A stretch of 64,000 nt of DNA, taken from assembly GCA_021849295.1 (NCBI GenBank), contig JAJZTA010000001.1:62001-126000 (forward strand), given 5' to 3'. The notes beneath the pieces were generated by a model, which saw only the letters and a list, made by a program, of their open reading frames with translations, was not told the origin of the DNA and searched no databases. This document shows positions 9,267 through 18,710 of the stretch, one piece after another; the stretch's first letter is position 1; each line of letters starts with the position of its first letter. This DNA comes from Pseudomonadota bacterium. Its GTDB lineage: Bacteria; Pseudomonadota; Alphaproteobacteria; Micavibrionales; UBA2020. Made by a program: the position numbers and the translations under genes.

Positions 9267-10077
9267 CGACTGTCCCCCGATAAACCTCGACAGCATCGCC
9301 GGTCATCAGCACGTGCCCGTCGCTCTCGCGCCATTCGATCTCCAGCGTGCCGCCGTCGAGGATGACGGTCACCTTGCGCTCCGTCAGCCCGCGCCGCACC
9401 CCCGCCACCGCCGTGGCGCAGGCGCCCGTGCCGCAGGCCTGCGTGATGCCCGCGCCGCGCTCCCAGACGCGCATGCGGATCTCGGTCGGAGAAATGACCT
9501 GCGCGACTTCGACGTTTGTGCGTTCTGGAAATAATGGGTGGTGTTCTATCTTCGGCCCCAGTGTTTCCAGCGGCACATTGGCTGCTTTCTCGACAAAGAA
9601 TACCGCATGCGGATTGCCCATGTTCACGGCTACCGGCTGCTGCAGCACGTCCTCATTTATTGGAAGAAATTCTGTTTTTTCTTCGCGACTTATAGGAATT
9701 TCTTGCCATTTTACTTTAGCTTCATTCATATCGACGCAGACCTTGTCTCCGGCCATTTTCGCCGTCAGTTTGGCGGCTACGGTCTCCAGCATGACCTCCG
9801 GCTTGCCCAGTTCGGCGATCAGTAGCTTGCCGATGCAGCGCGTGGCGTTGCCGCAGGCGCCGACTTCGCCGCCGTCGGCATTGTAAATCCTTAAAAAAGC
9901 ATCGGTTTCCGGCGACTTTGGCGGGTCGATAACCACCATTTGGTCGAAGCCTATCCCTAAGCGCCGGTCGGCCAGCGCCCGAATCTGTTCCGGTCCGATA
10001 TCCAGCTTTTCGTGCCGTCCGTCGAAAATGGCGAAATCGTTGCCCAATCCATGCATTTTTATGAAGGCTTTTGTCAT
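9259..10077 (-). CDS. dapF: diaminopimelate epimerase
   Basis: It interconverts LL- and meso-diaminopimelate for lysine and peptidoglycan synthesis. The 272-residue sequence has both catalytic cysteines in their contexts, GACGNATRC (about residue 75) and ACGTGACATAV (about residue 220), and the N-terminal FIKMHGLGNDFAIFD typical of DapF. It is the first gene of a minus-strand operon with mtaB, ftsY, amn and a membrane protein, and diverges from the DsbA-like gene across a 189-base spacer. That spacer holds a parS-like palindrome. Confidence 0.98.
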   Translation of the reverse strand: MTKAFIKMHGLGNDFAIFDGRHEKLDIGPEQIRALADRRLGIGFDQMVVIDPPKSPETDAFLRIYNADGGEVGACGNATRCIGKLLIAELGKPEVMLETVAAKLTAKMAGDKVCVDMNEAKVKWQEIPISREEKTEFLPINEDVLQQPVAVNMGNPHAVFFVEKAANVPLETLGPKIEHHPLFPERTNVEVAQVISPTEIRMRVWERGAGITQACGTGACATAVAGVRRGLTERKVTVILDGGTLEIEWRESDGHVLMTGDAVEVYRGTVDV

Positions 10078-10123
10078 AGGAATCCTATAAACCCATTTCT
10101 TATTTTATACAATCTCTTAAGTA

Positions 10124-10145
10124 GAATGTTTCACATGAAACATTC
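10124..10145. promoter_or_regulatory. parS: parS-like centromere palindrome
   Basis: GAATGTTTCA-CA-TGAAACATTC is an inverted repeat with perfect 10-base arms. Its inner 16 bases (10127-10142, TGTTTCACATGAAACA) differ from the widely conserved ParB site TGTTTCACGTGAAACA at one central base. It lies in the dapF/DsbA-like spacer, 914 bases upstream of smc. parA and parB are not in the window. The motif is seen directly; ParB binding is inference. Confidence 0.6.
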
Positions 10146-10186
10146 ACTGGAAATGTAAAAATATGCCCATAAGTCATTAACTTATG

Positions 10187-10216
10187 TTGATTTTCATTTT
10201 TTGGGAAGTCTATAAT
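10187..10216 (+). promoter_or_regulatory. candidate promoter for the DsbA-like gene and smc
   Basis: TTGATT (10187-10192) and a consensus TATAAT (10211-10216) are separated by 18 bases. They lie about 50 bases upstream of the DsbA-like start, whose ribosome site is AAAGGAAC. smc follows 6 bases after that gene, so this promoter probably serves both. Confidence 0.6.
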
Positions 10217-10266
10217 CGCCTCAGATTCTAAACAAAATAAAAGTCACAAGCAAAGGAACAACCGTC

Positions 10267-11034
10267 ATGTTGAACATTGGCAAACGTCTGGCTATTTTTG
10301 CGTACGCACTTCTGGTGCTGGGCGCATTCACATTCTTTCTGTTAAACGCCCCCGCCGCGCAGGCCGTCACGCCGCCCGCTCCCGCGCCTGCAAAAGCAGC
10401 CGCGCCGGCTCCGGCGAAGGCCGCAACAAGCGCTCCCGCGACGACGACCGCCACCGGCAATCTTCTCGCCGCGCCGAAAAGCCTGCAAATCGATGTCGCC
10501 GCTGCCATGAAAGACCGCGTCCTCGGCAATCCGAACGCGCCGGTCACCATCACCGAATACGCCTCGCTCACCTGCCCGCACTGCGCGCACTTCGATATGG
10601 AGATCCTGCCGGACGTCAAAAACAAGCTGATTGATACCGGCAAAGCCAAGCTGATCTTCCGCGACTTTCCGCTGGATGGGGAAGCTCTCAAGGCGGCGAT
10701 GATGGCGCGCTGCGTTTCCCCGCTGAAGTACTTCGACATGCTGGACGTGCTGTTCACCAACCAGCAGCGCTGGATCGGCGCGAAGGACCCGATGGCGGCG
10801 CTGGCGCAGCTTGGCAGCCTTGCGGGCATGGACGCTACCCAGTTCAAGGCCTGCACGGAAAACAAGGATCTGGAAACGGCTATCATCACGAACATGAAAA
10901 AAGCCCAAGACAAGTACAAGATCGACGCCACGCCGACCTTTATCTTTAACGACGGCGCTGCCAAGTTGCGCGGCGCCTGGCCCGTGACGAAGTTCGAGGA
11001 AACCGTCGCCGGTCTCACACCAAAGGGAAAATAA
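10267..11034 (+). CDS. DsbA-family thiol:disulfide oxidoreductase, membrane-anchored
   Basis: This is a 255-residue periplasmic thioredoxin-fold protein. An N-terminal hydrophobic segment (about residues 8-30, signal or anchor) is followed by an Ala/Pro/Lys low-complexity linker (about 31-65), then the thioredoxin fold. The active site is CPHC in SLTCPHCAHFD (about residues 105-108), followed by a helical insertion and the cis-Pro region DATPTFIFNDG. The arrangement resembles the DsbA/BdbD-like proteins (DSBA oxidoreductase, Thioredoxin_4) common in alphaproteobacteria, used for disulfide formation or c-type cytochrome and envelope folding. It lies 6 bases before smc on the same strand, a common pairing in alphaproteobacteria. 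Confidence 0.92.
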   Translation: MLNIGKRLAIFAYALLVLGAFTFFLLNAPAAQAVTPPAPAPAKAAAPAPAKAATSAPATTTATGNLLAAPKSLQIDVAAAMKDRVLGNPNAPVTITEYASLTCPHCAHFDMEILPDVKNKLIDTGKAKLIFRDFPLDGEALKAAMMARCVSPLKYFDMLDVLFTNQQRWIGAKDPMAALAQLGSLAGMDATQFKACTENKDLETAIITNMKKAQDKYKIDATPTFIFNDGAAKLRGAWPVTKFEETVAGLTPKGK

Positions 11035-11040
11035 GCGTCC

Positions 11041-14000
11041 ATGGTTCAGTTTAACAGGCTCAGACTCACCGGTTTCAAGTCGTTCGTCGAACATACGGAA
11101 CTCGAAATCGGCAAAGGTCTCACCGGCATCATCGGCCCGAACGGCTGCGGAAAATCCAACATCGTCGAGGCGATCCGCTGGGCGATGGGCGAAAACTCGC
11201 CCAAGCGCATGCGCTCGAGCGAGATGAACGACGTGATCTTCAACGGCACGGAGCGCCGTCCCGCCCGCAACACGGCGGAAGTCACGCTGCTGCTGGACAA
11301 TTCCGACCGCACCGCGCCTGCCGAACTGAACGATTCCGACGAGCTTGAAATCTCCCGCAAAATCGAACGCGACATCGGCTCCACCTATAAAGTGAACGGC
11401 AAAAATGTCCGCATGCGCGACGTGCAGCTTCTGTTCGCGGACTCGTCCGTCGGAGCGCACTCGCCCGCGCTTGTGAGCCAGGGCCGCGTTTCCGACATGA
11501 TCAACGCCAAGCCGACCCAGCGCCGCATGGTGCTGGAAGAAGCCGCAGGCATCTCCGGCCTGCACGCCCGCCGCCACGAAGCAGAACTGAAGCTCCGCGC
11601 CGCGGAAACCAACCTCACCCGCGTCGAGGACGTCATCGGCTCGATGAACGTCCAGCTTGAATCCCTGAAGAAGCAGGCGCGTCAGGCGTCGCGCTACCGC
11701 AATCTCAGCGGACACATTCAAACGGCGGAAGGCGGATTGCTCTATCTCCGCTGGGTGGAAAGCTCCACCGCCGTCGCCGCCGCGCTGGCCGCGTTCGAAG
11801 AGGCAGAGAACACGGTGCGTGAAAAGACCCTCGTCGTCACCGAACTGACCACGAAACAGACGGAAGCCGCAGCGCAACTGCCTGAACTGCGTCAGGGTGA
11901 AGCGGAAGCCGCCGCCGGACTGCAGCGCCTGAAGCTTGCCTATGGTTCGCTGGAAAGCGAAGAACGTCAGGTGGCCGAAGAGACGGCCAAGTCCGAGCAG
12001 ATGATCGCGCAATACAAGGCCGACGTCGCGCACGAAACGGCGCAAAAAACGGAAGCCGCGCAAACCATCGAGCGCCTCGCGCTTGAAAACGCCGAACTGA
12101 CTGCCGCCGCCCTGCAGCAGACGGACAGCGAAGAAGAAGCGCGTATTCTCGCCGAAGAGCAACAACAGGCCGTCGGGAAGCTGGAATCCGCGCTGACCGC
12201 GTTGACGGAAGAAACCGCCGCGCAGGAAGCGGAACGCTCCTCCGCCGAACGCCGGATCGAAGACCTCGTCCGCCGCCAGGCGCAACTGGAACAGCGCAAG
12301 AGCGGCTTCGAGACCGAACATGCGAACCTGATCGCCGCCACGCCCGCCAAGACGGAGCTGGACGAGATCACCTCGGCGCTGACCTTCGCCGAAGAAGAAA
12401 CCCAAAAGACCGCCGCGGAAATCGACAGCGCGGAAAGCGCGCGCGGCATCGTTGAAACGGCGCTGCACGAAGCCACCGAAAAATTCCAGGAAAGCCAGAA
12501 AACCTCCAACCGGCTGAAGGCCGAGGCCGAGGCGCTGTGCCGCGTTTTGCGCACGCAGCAAACGGATTACCAGCCCGTGCTGGACCAACTGAGCGTTGAG
12601 TCCGGTCTGGAGCGCGCTCTTGCCGTCGCTCTGGGCGACGATCTGCAGGCCGCGCTTGACGGCGCCGCGCCTATTTACTGGCGCGACCTGCCGGACTTCA
12701 CTTCCGCGACGCCCCTGCCCGCGGCTGCCAAGCCGTTGTCGCAATGTGTGACCGGCCCGCATGCGCTGGGTCGCATCCTGTCGCAAATCGGCATCGTCGA
12801 AAACGCCGAAGTCGCCGAACAATTGATGGCCGAACTGCAACCCGGCCAGTGTCTTGTCACCACCGATGGCGGCGCGTGGCGCTGGGACGGCCTTGTCGTC
12901 TCGCCGAACGCCGAGAATGCCGCCGCCATCCGCCTGCAGCAGAAAAACCGCCTCGCGGAACTGGAAACGGAAATCATCGCGGCGCAGGAACAGCTTGAAA
13001 CCGCCAGTTTCGCGCTCGACGGCATCAAGGAGGAGCGCGCCCAAGTCACCAACCGCGTCAACGCGGCGCGTCAGGCCGCCCGCGATGCCGCGGAACGTTT
13101 GAGCACGCTGCGCCGCCGCCAGGCGCAGCTGACCAACCAGCTGGCCGAAGTCACGGCGCGCCTTGCCAGCCTGACCACGTCCATCGAGAACACCGCGCAG
13201 GAGATCGAGGTCGTCGCCACGCAAACGACGGAAGCGCGCGAAGCTTTCGCCGCCCTGCCCGACACGGCGGAAAACCGCGAGAAAATCGCGGCGATGAAGA
13301 CCGATTTGAACACGCAGCGCCAGACACTCGTCGAGCGCCAGACGGCTTACGCGGAGATCCGCCGCGAAGGCGAAGCCCGCGCCCGCCGCATGGAGCAGGT
13401 CAACGGCGACATGGCCGACTGGAACGCGCGCGTCGAACGCATCGCCGGACGCCTGGCCGAGCTCGCCGAGCGCATCCAGACGGCGGAAGAAGCCTTAAGC
13501 CGCCTCGCCGAGCGTCCCGCGCAGATCGAGCAGGAAAAACAATCCTTGATGACGCACATCACAGCGGCCGAAGAGAAACGCCAGGCAGCGGCGGACGCGC
13601 TTGTTTCCGCCGAAAACGTCGCCAACGAAATGCAGCGCGAACTCCGCGCCGCGGACAGTGCCCTTTCCGACGCGCGCGAAGCGCGGGCGATGGCGCAGGC
13701 CGGCGTAAATACCTCGCAGCATACGCAAAGCGGCATCGAGGCGCAGGTTCAGGAAAAATTCGCCTGCGTGCCCGAGCAAATGGTGGCGAAACTCGAGCTT
13801 AAGGTCGAAGAGCTTCCCGCCATCGACGACCTGCACAACAAACTCGAGCGCCTGATCCGCGAACGCGACAACATGGGTCCGGTCAACCTCCGCGCCGAAG
13901 TCGAAAGTCAGGAAATCACCGACCAGATGACCGGCATGCAGACCGAGCGCGACGATCTCGTCGCCGCCATCGACAAGCTGCGCGAAGGTATCAACAAACT

Positions 14001-14505
14001 CAACAGGGAAGCCCGCGAGCGTCTGCTCAACGCGTTCGACACCGTCAACACGCACTTCCAGTCGCTCTTCACCCGCCTGTTCAACGGCGGTTCGGCGTAC
14101 CTCAAGCTGATTGAGGCGGACGACCCGCTGCAGTCCGGTCTGGAAATCTTCGCCCAGCCGCCGGGCAAGAAGCCTGCCGTCCTGTCGCTGCTTTCGGGCG
14201 GCGAGCAGACGCTGACGTCGATCGCCCTCATTTTCGCGATGTTCCTCACCAATCCTGCGCCGATCTGCGTGCTGGACGAAGTGGACGCGCCGCTGGACGA
14301 GAGCAACGTCGACCGTTATTGCATGCTGCTGGAAAAGCTGTCGGAGGAGTGCGACACCCGCTTCCTCGTCATCACCCATCACCGCATGACGATGGCGCGC
14401 ATGGACCGCCTCTACGGCGTGACGATGAGCGAAAAGGGCGTCTCGCAGCTGGTCTCGGTCGACCTCAAGCAGCACACGTTCGATCTCGAAGAACAAGCCG
14501 CCTAA
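11041..14505 (+). CDS. smc: chromosome segregation ATPase SMC
   Basis: SMC organises and segregates the chromosome, loading at parS sites through ParB in many bacteria. The 1154 residues show the full plan: N-terminal Walker A GPNGCGKSNIVEAIRWAMGE (about 33-52), coiled coil rich in Ala/Glu/Gln to about 490, a hinge (about 510-640, beginning at the GLERALAVALGDDLQAAL block), a second coiled coil, then the signature LLSGGEQTLTSIAL and Walker B ICVLDEVDAPLDESN. The signature has Gln where many SMCs have Lys (LSGGEK). The parS-like palindrome lies 914 bases upstream. The scpA/scpB partners are not in the window. Confidence 0.97.
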   Translation: MVQFNRLRLTGFKSFVEHTELEIGKGLTGIIGPNGCGKSNIVEAIRWAMGENSPKRMRSSEMNDVIFNGTERRPARNTAEVTLLLDNSDRTAPAELNDSDELEISRKIERDIGSTYKVNGKNVRMRDVQLLFADSSVGAHSPALVSQGRVSDMINAKPTQRRMVLEEAAGISGLHARRHEAELKLRAAETNLTRVEDVIGSMNVQLESLKKQARQASRYRNLSGHIQTAEGGLLYLRWVESSTAVAAALAAFEEAENTVREKTLVVTELTTKQTEAAAQLPELRQGEAEAAAGLQRLKLAYGSLESEERQVAEETAKSEQMIAQYKADVAHETAQKTEAAQTIERLALENAELTAAALQQTDSEEEARILAEEQQQAVGKLESALTALTEETAAQEAERSSAERRIEDLVRRQAQLEQRKSGFETEHANLIAATPAKTELDEITSALTFAEEETQKTAAEIDSAESARGIVETALHEATEKFQESQKTSNRLKAEAEALCRVLRTQQTDYQPVLDQLSVESGLERALAVALGDDLQAALDGAAPIYWRDLPDFTSATPLPAAAKPLSQCVTGPHALGRILSQIGIVENAEVAEQLMAELQPGQCLVTTDGGAWRWDGLVVSPNAENAAAIRLQQKNRLAELETEIIAAQEQLETASFALDGIKEERAQVTNRVNAARQAARDAAERLSTLRRRQAQLTNQLAEVTARLASLTTSIENTAQEIEVVATQTTEAREAFAALPDTAENREKIAAMKTDLNTQRQTLVERQTAYAEIRREGEARARRMEQVNGDMADWNARVERIAGRLAELAERIQTAEEALSRLAERPAQIEQEKQSLMTHITAAEEKRQAAADALVSAENVANEMQRELRAADSALSDAREARAMAQAGVNTSQHTQSGIEAQVQEKFACVPEQMVAKLELKVEELPAIDDLHNKLERLIRERDNMGPVNLRAEVESQEITDQMTGMQTERDDLVAAIDKLREGINKLNREARERLLNAFDTVNTHFQSLFTRLFNGGSAYLKLIEADDPLQSGLEIFAQPPGKKPAVLSLLSGGEQTLTSIALIFAMFLTNPAPICVLDEVDAPLDESNVDRYCMLLEKLSEECDTRFLVITHHRMTMARMDRLYGVTMSEKGVSQLVSVDLKQHTFDLEEQAA

Positions 14506-14528
14506 GCTTCAAATCCCGGAAGTTTGTT

Positions 14529-15590
14529 TCAGGGACGCGGATCGTCCTTGCCTTTGCCTGCGCGCGGCTTTGTGGAATTATTTTGCGCGGGAATATTTGC
14601 GATGACTGTGCGCAGTTCTTTCAGCGTTTCGGCGAAATCGCCTTTGTGGAGGATGCCGATGCCGCCCGCTTCTTGCCATTCCTTGATGTTTTTCTCGCTG
14701 TCGTCGATCAGGATGCGGTTCGGCGCTGCAAGGCAGTGCTTGTCCCGCTTCGGGCAGAGGATAAGGTCGAGCAGCGCGAAGTTGCCGCGCTCGGGCAGGA
14801 ATGACTGTATCCATTCCACTTTGCCGACGAATGAATCCGCGCGCGGAACGGGCGCCGACAGGAACTTGAGGATGCCCGCGTCCATGTCCTTGACCTCGTC
14901 ATAAAAGTCTTTCGCGCCGTCACAGGCCGGCATGGTCTTCCACCATTTTTCGTCGAGTTCGTCCCATTTGACCTTGCCATTGCTGTCATATTTGCCGTGG
15001 TTGCGCGCGTGGAGATCGAAATCGGCCAGAACGCCGTCCATGTCGATGAAAATGTAGGGTTTTTCCACGCGGCTTTCCAGCATGAGCTTGAAGTCTGTCT
15101 TCTTTTTGACGGATTGCGCGGCCTCTTTGGCCTTCATCGCCACCGCCTGATGATTTTCGTGCCAGACCGTGAGCTCTTTCGTGAGCGTGGAGTCGATAAA
15201 GTCCTGAAAATCCTTGTTCCAGACGATGCCTTTGTCCATCAGGTAGTTGGCCGCGTCGGCGGGCGTCTTGATGGCGTCATCATAAAACTCCCAAGTGGAT
15301 TCCATGGCTTCGCCGCACTTGTCGAGGATCTGCCCGATCGGGCCGCTCTGGTCGCTGCAGCAGCCATGGCTTTCGAAATAACGGATCGGCGTGATCATGG
15401 CAGTCAGATAGCCGTCTTCGTTGTTGAGCGCGAAGCAATAGAGGCTCGCAAGGAGCTTGTCCGCTTGATCCTGCGGCATGCCCGGAGATTTTCCATCCTT
15501 CAATATGTTTTCGATGACCTCGTCCGTGACTTTGTGGGCTTTGGATGAAAAGTCTTGGCTCAAATTGTCTGATTTCGAATTGATGGGCAT
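14529..15590 (-). CDS. HAD phosphatase (5'(3')-nucleotidase-like) with a novel N-terminal domain
   Basis: This 353-residue protein has two parts. The C-terminal part (about residues 175-330) is a HAD-superfamily phosphatase like 5'(3')-deoxyribonucleotidases: motif I FIDMDGVLADFD and motif IV-like RILIDDSEKNIKEW, with Lys-containing motif III between. The N-terminal ~170 residues (with an FESHGCCSDQ segment and mostly helical) match nothing I recognise. I chose the ATG at 15590 (MPINSK) because AAGGA lies just upstream; an earlier in-frame ATG at 15629 is possible. It follows secF on the same strand after 98 bases and converges with smc. Confidence 0.8.
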   Translation of the reverse strand: MPINSKSDNLSQDFSSKAHKVTDEVIENILKDGKSPGMPQDQADKLLASLYCFALNNEDGYLTAMITPIRYFESHGCCSDQSGPIGQILDKCGEAMESTWEFYDDAIKTPADAANYLMDKGIVWNKDFQDFIDSTLTKELTVWHENHQAVAMKAKEAAQSVKKKTDFKLMLESRVEKPYIFIDMDGVLADFDLHARNHGKYDSNGKVKWDELDEKWWKTMPACDGAKDFYDEVKDMDAGILKFLSAPVPRADSFVGKVEWIQSFLPERGNFALLDLILCPKRDKHCLAAPNRILIDDSEKNIKEWQEAGGIGILHKGDFAETLKELRTVIANIPAQNNSTKPRAGKGKDDPRP

Positions 15591-15688
15591 GGCATATCCT
15601 TTTCTGTAAATGAAATGGATGTTTACCATATGAAAAAAGACGAGTCAAAGGCAAAAAAGGATACCCTAACCTCTTCTGCAATAAGGCT

Positions 15689-16621
15689 TTAGTGCTGCTT
15701 GGCCAGTTCCGATTCCGATTTCGCGGGCACGGGCGTGCGGCGCAGGTTCATGTAGAGCAGGATCGGCGACGCGACGAAGACCGAAGAGTACGTCCCGACG
15801 ATAATCCCCACCAGCATCGCGTAGGTGAAGCCACGGATGACCTGCGGGCCGAAGACCAGCAAGGCCAGCATGGAGAGGAAGGTCATCATGCTGGTCATCA
15901 TGGTGCGCGAGAGCGTCTGGTTGACCGACAGGTTGAAAAGCTCGTCGAGCGGCATTTTGCGGTATTTTCGCAAGTTCTCGCGGATACGGTCGAAGACGAC
16001 GACGGTATCGTTGATCGAATAGCCCGCGACCAGCAGCACGGCGGCGACGGTCGAAAGGTCGAAGCTGTAGCCGGTAATCGTGAAGAAGAGCAGCGTCGCG
16101 CACACGTCGTGCGCCAGCGCGATACAGCCCGTGACGCCGAACTGCCATTCGAACCGTATCCAGATATAAAGCAGAATGCCGATCATCGAATAAATGAAGG
16201 CGTGGACGCCCTTCATGATCAGCTCGTGACCGACCTGCGGGCCGACGTATTCCGCGCGGCGGAACTCGACCTTGTTGTGCAAAAGCGTGCGCATTTCGGA
16301 ATAGAGCTCCTTGCGCGTCACATGCTGGGCTTCCTTGCCGGGGATTTTGACCATCACCTCGCCGTCGCCGAATTCCTGAACGGTCGGAGCGCCGATGCTG
16401 AGCTTGGAGAGCGCCGTGCGCACCTTGCCGATGTCCGCGGAGAGCGGCGTCTTGATTTCCACCAGCATGCCGCCGGTGAAGTCGATCCCGAGGTTGAGGC
16501 CGCGGGTGAACAGCATCACGATGGACGTCACCATCATCGCGCCCGAGAGGAAGAGCGCGAGCTTGTGTATGCTCATGAACTTGACGTCGGTATCGTCTTT
16601 GACAATTCTGAAACGGCGCAT
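15689..16621 (-). CDS. secF: protein translocase subunit SecF
   Basis: SecF is an inner-membrane partner of SecD that uses the proton gradient to complete protein export through SecYEG. The 310 residues have the family layout: TM1 after FMSIHKLALFLSGAMM, GLNLGIDFTGGMLVEI, a small periplasmic domain, then five TMs with VAGYSINDTVVVFDRIREN and the SRTMMTSMMTFLSM block. It follows secD by 16 bases in the order yajC-secD-secF. Confidence 0.98.
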   Translation of the reverse strand: MRRFRIVKDDTDVKFMSIHKLALFLSGAMMVTSIVMLFTRGLNLGIDFTGGMLVEIKTPLSADIGKVRTALSKLSIGAPTVQEFGDGEVMVKIPGKEAQHVTRKELYSEMRTLLHNKVEFRRAEYVGPQVGHELIMKGVHAFIYSMIGILLYIWIRFEWQFGVTGCIALAHDVCATLLFFTITGYSFDLSTVAAVLLVAGYSINDTVVVFDRIRENLRKYRKMPLDELFNLSVNQTLSRTMMTSMMTFLSMLALLVFGPQVIRGFTYAMLVGIIVGTYSSVFVASPILLYMNLRRTPVPAKSESELAKQH

Positions 16622-16637
16622 CTGTGAATACCTTTTG

Positions 16638-18200
16638 TTAAATCTCGAGTTTCGTCGGCCGCGTTTTGCGCAGCCATGTAATGACCATCAGGCGCGTCAG
16701 CTGCAGCGCCGCGAACAGCGACGTCAGGATGCCGATGCTCATGGACACGGCGAAGCCCTTGACGGGCCCCGTGCCGAAGGAGAAGAGAATCACCGCGACC
16801 GTCAGGGTCGTGATGTTGGAGTCGATGATCGTCGCCTTGGCGTGCACGTAGCCCGCGTCGACCGCGGCTAGGACGGAGCGTCCGGCGCGCAGCTCTTCGC
16901 GGATACGCTCGTAGACCAGCACGTTGGCGTCGACGGCGATGCCGATGGTAAGGATGATGCCGGCGATGCCGGGCAGAGTCAGCGTCGCCTGCAGCATGGA
17001 GAGCAGCGCGAAGATGAAGATCATGTTGAGGACGAGCGCGATGTCGGCAAAGATGCCGAACAGGCCGTACGACGCCGCCATCAGGAACAGGATGGCCACC
17101 ATCGCGACCCCTGCCGCCATCTTTCCCGCCGCGACGGAGTCGGAGCCGAGCGACGGGCCGACGCTGCGTTCTTCCATCACGTGCAGCGGCGCGGGCAAAG
17201 CGCCGGAGCGCAGCAGCAGGGCCAGATCCTGCGCGCCTTTCACGGTGAAGCCGCCGGTGATGACGCCGCTGCCGGCGCAGATTTCGCCGTTGATGCGCGG
17301 CGCGCTGATGACCTTGTTGTCCAGCACGATGGCGAAGGGCTTGCCGATGTTGTTGCGGGTCACGTCGCAGAAGCGCTCGGCGCCGATAGAGTTGAAGCGG
17401 AAGGACACGACCGGAGAGCCTTCCTCGAACGTCGGCTGCGAGTCAACCAGCATGTCTCCGCGCAGCACCGCGTGCTCCTTGATGACGATGAACTGGCCGG
17501 GCGTGTCCTGCATCGGCAGCCTGATGTCGCCGGGCATCGGCCGCCCGTCCGTCGCGTTCATGTCGACGAGATGGAACGACATTTTCGCCGTCTTGCCAAG
17601 CAGCTTCTTGATGTGGTCGGGGTTGGCGACGCCGGGCAGCTCGACGACGATGCGGTTCTCGCCCTGCTGTTCGATGACCGGCTCCTTGGTGCCGGTTTCG
17701 TCGATGCGGCGGCGGACGATCGCGATGGACTTGGAGAGGACCTGCTTGTTGATGCTCTTGATCGCCTGCTGGCCGAGCGTCACTGTCACGAGGCCGGCGT
17801 CGCTGACGTTGACGTCTGTTTTGTCTTCGAGGTTGTTGGCTATTTTATTGGCTGCGTCGCGGTCCAGCGCCGGATGGCGCAGCTGGAAGCTGATGCCGTT
17901 TTTCGTCGACGTAAGATGCACATAACCGATGTGTTGCTTGATCAACTCGCGCCGCGCGGTGTCTTCCATGGAAGACACCCTGTCCTTGACGACGCTGTCG
18001 ATGTCGGCCTGCAGCAGGAGGTACGATCCGCCCTGCAGCCCGAGGCCGAGGTTGATGGTGCTTGAAGGCAGCCAGCTCGGCACGTTTTTCGCGAGCCACG
18101 CCTGCGTTTTGGGCGATGCGACGTTCGGCGCGGCGTAAAGAACGCCCATCACCGTCAGAAACAGAACAAGGATGACCTTCCATCTTTCAAACTGCAGCAT
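16638..18200 (-). CDS. secD: protein translocase subunit SecD
   Basis: SecD is the larger RND-type subunit of the SecDF complex and pulls substrates into the periplasm. The 520 residues include TM1 (VILVLFLTVMGVLYAAP), the periplasmic P1 domain with GLGLQGGSYLLLQADID and the RIDETGTKEPVIEQQG segment, and six C-terminal helices with the conserved GIAVDANVLVYERIREELRAG. Gene order is yajC-secD-secF, with yajC ending 17 bases before this start. Confidence 0.98.
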   Translation of the reverse strand: MLQFERWKVILVLFLTVMGVLYAAPNVASPKTQAWLAKNVPSWLPSSTINLGLGLQGGSYLLLQADIDSVVKDRVSSMEDTARRELIKQHIGYVHLTSTKNGISFQLRHPALDRDAANKIANNLEDKTDVNVSDAGLVTVTLGQQAIKSINKQVLSKSIAIVRRRIDETGTKEPVIEQQGENRIVVELPGVANPDHIKKLLGKTAKMSFHLVDMNATDGRPMPGDIRLPMQDTPGQFIVIKEHAVLRGDMLVDSQPTFEEGSPVVSFRFNSIGAERFCDVTRNNIGKPFAIVLDNKVISAPRINGEICAGSGVITGGFTVKGAQDLALLLRSGALPAPLHVMEERSVGPSLGSDSVAAGKMAAGVAMVAILFLMAASYGLFGIFADIALVLNMIFIFALLSMLQATLTLPGIAGIILTIGIAVDANVLVYERIREELRAGRSVLAAVDAGYVHAKATIIDSNITTLTVAVILFSFGTGPVKGFAVSMSIGILTSLFAALQLTRLMVITWLRKTRPTKLEI

Positions 18201-18217
18201 GCGCTAAATCTTTCCCG

Positions 18218-18562
18218 TTAATTTTTCTTTCCCATGATCGTCGAGCGCACGGTGCGGACATGCACGCCGTCCGCCAGCTCAACCACCACTTCGTTGTCAT
18301 CGACAATCTTTTTGATCGTGCCGATATGGCCGCCGCCGGTGATGACCTTGTCGCCCTTTTGCAGGCTTTTGACCATTTTGTCGTGGTTTTGCGCCTGTCT
18401 GTGCTGCGGACGGATCACCATAAGGTAGAAAACGATAAAGACTAGAATGAGCGGTACGATCGGCGTCTGGAGCATGGCGGAGAGACCGTCCGCATGCGCC
18501 GTCGCCGTTGCGGCAGCTTGCGCGGACGTGGCTGCATAAGCAGGCGTGATAAACATAGTCAT
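18218..18562 (-). CDS. yajC: preprotein translocase subunit YajC
   Basis: YajC is a small single-pass membrane protein that associates with SecDF. The 114 residues show an Ala-rich N-terminus, one membrane segment (TPIVPLILVFIVFYLMVIRPQ, about residues 33-53) and a cytoplasmic domain (KSLQKGDKVITGGGHIGTIKKI). The N-terminal extension before the membrane segment (AATSAQAAATATAHADG) is longer than in E. coli YajC. It is first in yajC-secD-secF. Confidence 0.95.
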   Translation of the reverse strand: MTMFITPAYAATSAQAAATATAHADGLSAMLQTPIVPLILVFIVFYLMVIRPQHRQAQNHDKMVKSLQKGDKVITGGGHIGTIKKIVDDNEVVVELADGVHVRTVRSTIMGKKN

Positions 18563-18710
18563 TTTCTCCGTTCCAGAAATGGTGATGCTCTATATTGCTG
18601 AATATGCTTGAAATGACAAGGCAAAACAGATTTTTAAGCCCAATAAACCGAGAATTTATTGATTATACATATATTGATACTTCTGCGCCTGCAATTTCAG
18701 GCAGATGGGC

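Noticed and set aside
10342-13224. A 960-codon open frame on the minus strand, antisense to the DsbA-like gene and smc
   Set aside because: It is a shadow of the strong codon bias in GC-rich coding DNA. The plus-strand genes have clear motifs, and the antisense protein has Arg/Gly/Phe-rich composition without domains.
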